A DNA stretch of 8,463 bases from Pseudomonadota bacterium (GTDB lineage Bacteria > Desulfobacterota > Syntrophia > Syntrophales > JADFWA01): positions 1 to 8,463 of the forward strand of contig JADFWA010000010.1 of the NCBI GenBank assembly GCA_015222855.1, written 5' to 3'. Positions 6,023 through 8,463 of the stretch are shown here, piece by piece (within the stretch, counting starts at the first letter, position 1; every line of letters starts with the position of its first letter). The position numbers and the translations under genes are program-made. The notes below the pieces were generated by a model, which ran no database searches, was not told where the DNA came from, and saw nothing but the letters and a program-made list of their open reading frames with translations.

Positions 6023-7346
6023 GGAGTTGATTTATTCAGCATCTGCCTGGAGGCGGGCAATGAGAGTACAAGAGGTCATTTTAAAAGCGGTAGCAGGTGA
6101 GATCAAGTGGGTTCAGGCTGCTGACATTTTAGGCGTATCCCCGAGGACTATCAGGAGGATGTACAAGTCATATCAGGAATACGGCATTGATGGGTTACTG
6201 GATTGCCGGACTTTACGGCCATCCCGACGCAAAATTCCCTACAATGATGTAGAGAAGATTTTGAAGTTATTTCATAAAGAATATTTTGATTTTAACGTCA
6301 AGCATTTTCATGAGAAGCTGGTGGAGGATTACGGGATTGAATACAGTTACACTTGGGTAAAAGACCTTTTACAGAGAGGTGGTTATGTAAGTAGAGGGAA
6401 AGGCCGTGGGGGTCACCGGAAACGACGGGAACGGAGACCGTTGTTTGGGCAGATGTTACATTTGGACGGGAGTGATCACGAGTGGTTATCATTGTGTCCT
6501 GGGCAGCGCCAGATGCTGTTATTGGTGATAGATGATGCCACTGGTAAGAACCTTGCCGGGCGTTTGGAGGAGGCAGAGACGACTAAGGACTGTATGTCTA
6601 TAATGAAGCAGGTGGTTGAGGAGTACGGGATTCCAGCGCAGCTTTATACAGACAGGGACAGTGTATATTGGCATACCAAGAAGGCCGGAGGAAAGGTTGA
6701 CCCTGAGAATCTGACACAGTTTGGCAGGGTTATGGATGAGTTGGGAGTAGAAATGATACCCGCTTACTCTCCACAGGCACGAGGCCGGAGTGAGAGATGG
6801 AATGGCACCTGGCAGGGGCGGCTGGTTGCAGAGCTTCGAAGGGAGGGTATTGATAATATCGAAGATGCCAACCAATACATCAATGAGGTTTTTTTACCGG
6901 ACATGAACAGTCGTTTTCCTGTTGAAGCTGCTGAGAGTGGCAGTGCTTTTGTCAGTTCCGGAGATGCGGATTTGGATTTCATTTTTTCTGTGATTCATAG
7001 GGGTCGCACAGTATATCTTGACAATACGATAAGGGTGAATGGATTGTCGCTCCAGATTGAGAAGTCTCCTTATCGAGCCAGTTTTGCCAAGTGTAAAGTT
7101 GATGTTTATGAGCATTTAGACGACAGTTATTCTGTTATTTGGAAAAGACGGATTCTTGGACGATACAATACTGAAGGTAAACTTATAGGTACGGACAGTA
7201 AGTCGACTCACCGGCTTTCCCGGGGTTTAACGCTTTGTGGAATACCAAATGAACAGGAGAAGAGGAAACAAAAACTTTGTTCGACTAAACCTATAAACAA
7301 TTTTCAAACCGGACATTTCACTTGCTATGAAAACCGGACATTTTGA
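6021..7346 (+). CDS. DDE transposase, IS1202-like (ISNCY) family
   Basis: The 441-residue protein cuts and joins the ends of its own element. An N-terminal helix-turn-helix occupies about residues 14-50 (VAGEIKWVQAADILGVSPRTIRRM), followed by a second DNA-binding region and a basic stretch (RGKGRGGHRKRRERR, 125-139). The catalytic core has D149 (LHLDGS), D211 (LYTDRDS) and E258 (RGRSERWNGTW), giving a complete DDE triad. A C-terminal beta-rich region follows. The ATG at 6021 is preferred over the GTG at 6012 because GGAGG at 6008-6012 is 8 nt ahead of it, whereas the GTG would overlap that site. The reading frame is intact and ends 13 bp before the IS tip, so its last codons lie within the right inverted end. 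The element looks autonomous. Confidence 0.9.
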   Translation: MELIYSASAWRRAMRVQEVILKAVAGEIKWVQAADILGVSPRTIRRMYKSYQEYGIDGLLDCRTLRPSRRKIPYNDVEKILKLFHKEYFDFNVKHFHEKLVEDYGIEYSYTWVKDLLQRGGYVSRGKGRGGHRKRRERRPLFGQMLHLDGSDHEWLSLCPGQRQMLLLVIDDATGKNLAGRLEEAETTKDCMSIMKQVVEEYGIPAQLYTDRDSVYWHTKKAGGKVDPENLTQFGRVMDELGVEMIPAYSPQARGRSERWNGTWQGRLVAELRREGIDNIEDANQYINEVFLPDMNSRFPVEAAESGSAFVSSGDADLDFIFSVIHRGRTVYLDNTIRVNGLSLQIEKSPYRASFAKCKVDVYEHLDDSYSVIWKRRILGRYNTEGKLIGTDSKSTHRLSRGLTLCGIPNEQEKRKQKLCSTKPINNFQTGHFTCYENRTF

Positions 7347-7359
7347 AATGCTATTGACA
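7309..7359 (-). repeat. IS right inverted end
   Basis: Read on the minus strand from 7359, the end starts TGTCAATAGCA and contains two ATAGCA...TGTCCGG motifs 26 bp apart. It mirrors the left end with about 71% identity and one inserted base. It overlaps the 3' end of the transposase gene. Confidence 0.75.
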
Positions 7360-7375
7360 GGGTTTCAGTAAACAT
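7360..7375 (+). repeat. Target-site duplication, right copy (16 bp)
   Basis: Exact copy of 5913-5928. It ends one base before the -35 box of the tatA promoter, so the insertion duplicated sequence upstream of the promoter and did not break it. Confidence 0.9.
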
Positions 7376-7404
7376 TTGACAGAGACACTTTGATGTTCTA
7401 AAAT
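7376..7404 (+). promoter_or_regulatory. Sigma70-type promoter of tatA
   Basis: TTGACA (7376-7381), a 17-bp spacer and TAAAAT (7399-7404) make a near-consensus promoter, with a predicted start around 7411 and a leader of about 25 nt. It lies in host DNA immediately outside the IS target duplication. Confidence 0.75.
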
Positions 7405-7436
7405 AAAAAGAGAATAAATTTAGAGGTAAGAATAAT

Positions 7437-7637
7437 ATGTTTGGAATAGGAATACCTGAGTTGATTATTGTACTGGTGATAATACTTATCATCTTCGGGG
7501 CGGGAAAACTCCCCGAGATAGGCAGCGCCATCGGTAAGGGTATAAAGAACTTTAAAAAGGCCTCGGACGAACCGGAAGAAATAGACGTAACTCCGAAATC
7601 CAAGAAAATCGATAAAGATGAAGAGAAACAGGATTGA
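7437..7637 (+). CDS. tatA: Twin-arginine translocase subunit TatA/TatE
   Basis: This 66-residue inner-membrane protein of the Tat system multimerises to form the passage for folded proteins carrying twin-arginine signals. Residues 5-20 ([16 protein letters not shown]) are the single N-terminal membrane helix containing the polar Glu typical of TatA. It is followed by the hinge and amphipathic helix motif [23 protein letters not shown] (20-42) and then a short charged, disordered tail. Length and motif fit TatA/TatE and not TatB. The GAGG-containing site (7424-7427) precedes the ATG. It stands alone here with its own promoter; tatB and tatC are not in the window. Confidence 0.95.
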   Translation: MFGIGIPELIIVLVIILIIFGAGKLPEIGSAIGKGIKNFKKASDEPEEIDVTPKSKKIDKDEEKQD

Positions 7638-7647
7638 GTGGTAGCAG

Positions 7648-7688
7648 TTTGCAGGGATCAACGAACACAGTAAAACGACCCCTGCAAA
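7648..7688. terminator. Possible bidirectional stem-loop between tatA and ssb
   Basis: TTTGCAGGG (7648-7656) and CCCTGCAAA (7680-7688) are perfect 9-bp complementary arms with a 23-nt loop, in the 106-bp gap between convergent genes. Position supports a terminator. The loop is long and there is no T-run after the stem on the plus strand, so it is not a textbook intrinsic terminator. Confidence 0.35.
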
Positions 7689-7743
7689 AATGCATAGCAC
7701 TCGCTAACTCCATCCGCCTAAGAGACGGACTGCGCTTCAATTG

Positions 7744-8157
7744 TTAAAATGGAACGTCATCTTCGGGTACCGGTCCTGAAGCCGGAGAAGTCGGGTATGC
7801 TGGCGTTTCCATCTCCTGATCTCTTGCCTGTCCCTTTGATTCAAGCATCTGCATATTTGAAGCAACTATCTCCGTGGTGTATCTTTTTATGCCGTCTTTA
7901 TCTTCCCAGGATCTTGTTTGTATCCTGCCCTCAACATAGACCAGTCTTCCTTTCGCAAGATAGTCTCCGCATATCTCGGCCAGTTTTCCGAAGGTAACTA
8001 TCCTGTGCCATTCGGTTCTCTGCACCTTCTCACCACTTTTGTCTTTCCATTGCTCACCGGTCGCCAATCTGAAATTTGTAACCATGAGACCATCCGGAGT
8101 ATATCTGACCTCGGGATCGGCCCCGAGTCTCCCCACCAGGATAACCTTATTGATCAT
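7744..8157 (-). CDS. ssb: Single-stranded DNA-binding protein
   Basis: This 137-residue OB-fold protein coats single-stranded DNA in replication, recombination and repair. The N-terminal domain (about 1-105) has the canonical start [23 protein letters not shown], then [54 protein letters not shown] and the T-x-I-VA segment. A short disordered linker rich in P, S and T leads to the acidic tip EDDVPF, which recruits partner proteins; the family consensus is DDDIPF. The ribosome site GGAGGAGGG (8162-8170 on the minus strand) is very strong, with about 4 nt before the ATG. It is convergent with tatA. The upstream region contains a hairpin (8194-8214) and no promoter that I could assign with confidence. 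Confidence 0.96.
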   Translation of the reverse strand: MINKVILVGRLGADPEVRYTPDGLMVTNFRLATGEQWKDKSGEKVQRTEWHRIVTFGKLAEICGDYLAKGRLVYVEGRIQTRSWEDKDGIKRYTTEIVASNMQMLESKGQARDQEMETPAYPTSPASGPVPEDDVPF

Positions 8158-8193
8158 TTCAACCCTCCTCCTTTGTAAAAGTGCAAAAACGAG

Positions 8194-8218
8194 ATTCTGA
8201 AATAAATTCAGAATGACA
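8194..8218. repeat. Hairpin repeat ending GAATGACA, copy 2
   Basis: ATTCTGAA (8194-8201), loop ATAAA, TTCAGAAT (8207-8214) form a perfect 8-bp stem followed by GACA. It shares its outer bases and the trailing GACA with 337-360 but has a different inner stem. It lies in the probable 5' leader of ssb. Confidence 0.6.
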
Positions 8219-8262
8219 GGTCATTTTACTTTTTAATTTTTCATTTTGATATTTGATATAAT

Positions 8263-8345
8263 CCCTTTGCCTTTAGCCTTTGCCTTTAGCCTTTAGCCTT
8301 TAGCCTTTAGCCCTTTGCCCTTTGCCCTTTGCCCTTTGCCCTTTT
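8263..8345. repeat. Tandem heptamer array (CCTTTAG / CCCTTTG units)
   Basis: About twelve units of 6-8 bp run head to tail. One CCCTTTG, one CCTTTAG and one short CCTTTG unit are followed by four CCTTTAG, four CCCTTTG and a degenerate end. The two unit types are grouped in blocks, which suggests expansion by slippage. It is not coding and not a CRISPR, since there are no unique spacers. Confidence 0.9.
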
Positions 8346-8405
8346 CTATACACCACTTGTTTAAACTTGGCAATCTGATTTATATTCCACAAAATAGAGA
8401 TTGAC

Positions 8406-8463
8406 CCTTCCAACACAGTAGGACAGGCGTCCCGCCTGTCCATAATGGTGAATCGCTTAGACA
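8406..8463 (-). repeat. Right copy of the 58-bp end repeat, truncated by the window edge
   Basis: This is the exact reverse complement of 26-83. It carries hairpin GGACAGGCG / CGCCTGTCC (8421-8429, 8433-8441) with loop TCC. The final bases (CTTAGACA) match the spacer and the first bases of the other hairpin in the left copy, so the doublet should continue beyond the window. Confidence 0.9.

Larger units (their letters stand above)
5929..7359 (+). mobile_element. Complete IS1202-like (formerly ISNCY) insertion sequence, 1431 bp
   Basis: The ends read TGTTGATAGC (left) and TGTCAATAGC (right, reverse complement). They continue as imperfect inverted repeats, about 36 of 51 positions identical, at 5929-5978 and 7309-7359. 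Each end holds two copies of an ATAGCA...CCG motif 25-26 bp apart. A 16-bp perfect target duplication flanks the element. One full-length transposase gene fills the inside. Size, TGT ends, a single DDE transposase and a long duplication fit the IS1202/ISTde1-type groups. That assignment is by recognition of the transposase and not by a database match. It lies between rodZ and tatA, parallel to both. Confidence 0.88.

Noticed and set aside
7354..7382. Outward promoter formed by the IS-end TTGACA
   Set aside because: No -10-like hexamer at a 16-18 bp spacing; the host promoter right beside it is much better.
8257..8262. TATAAT as a plus-strand promoter
   Set aside because: No -35-like sequence upstream and no gene downstream; it leads only into the tandem array.
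8263..8345. CRISPR array
   Set aside because: Units are 6-8 bp and contiguous with no spacers, so it is a simple tandem repeat.
26..8463. Whole window as one large transposon with terminal inverted repeats
   Set aside because: The repeat is internal to a palindromic doublet, no target duplication can be seen, and the cargo is ordinary housekeeping genes. Dispersed repeats at contig ends explain it better.

Overview
The window looks like an AT-leaning (roughly 40-45% GC by eye) chromosomal segment of a Gram-negative-type bacterium. Its genes have clear Shine-Dalgarno sites, its intergenic DNA is full of small palindromic dispersed repeats, and its housekeeping genes include rodZ-like, tatA, ssb and suhB. 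The mix resembles what one sees in Desulfobacterota (deltaproteobacterial) or neighbouring environmental genomes, but nothing here fixes the lineage and this placement is a weak inference. Both window ends lie in the same 58-bp repeat in opposite orientation, so the window may be a whole contig that stopped at repeats.

Layout: (1) 1-455 is gene-free and packed with palindromic repeats. They include a REPIN-like doublet (7-71), a third related hairpin (184-206) and a 123-bp element with 15-bp inverted ends (268-390). (2) 456-3588 is a three-gene plus-strand operon behind a good sigma70-type promoter: inositol-1-phosphate synthase (ino1), a fusion of a sugar-phosphate-type nucleotidyltransferase with a CDP-alcohol phosphatidyltransferase, and an HD-fold phosphohydrolase-like protein of unknown function. 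(3) 3592-3769 is a 178-bp MITE-like element with 19-bp inverted ends, lying exactly between two convergent genes. (4) 3768-4854 (minus) holds an inositol-monophosphatase-family gene (suhB-like) overlapping a small zinc-ribbon gene. (5) 5073-5903 is a RodZ-like membrane protein. (6) 5929-7359 is a complete insertion sequence with inverted ends and a 16-bp target duplication, inserted immediately upstream of the tatA promoter. (7) tatA (7437-7637) faces ssb (7744-8157, minus). (8) The last 300 bases hold a hairpin, a 7-bp tandem repeat and the inverted copy of the left-end repeat.

The most coherent biology is the inositol module. Ino1 makes inositol-1-phosphate from glucose-6-phosphate. The fusion protein has the architecture of the bifunctional enzymes that make CDP-inositol and condense it with a second inositol phosphate to give phosphorylated di-myo-inositol phosphate. 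The convergent IMPase-family enzyme is a candidate for the final dephosphorylation. The module could therefore make di-myo-inositol phosphate or a related inositol phosphodiester or lipid. The IS insertion looks intact and recent enough to keep a perfect 16-bp duplication, and it leaves the tatA promoter undamaged.
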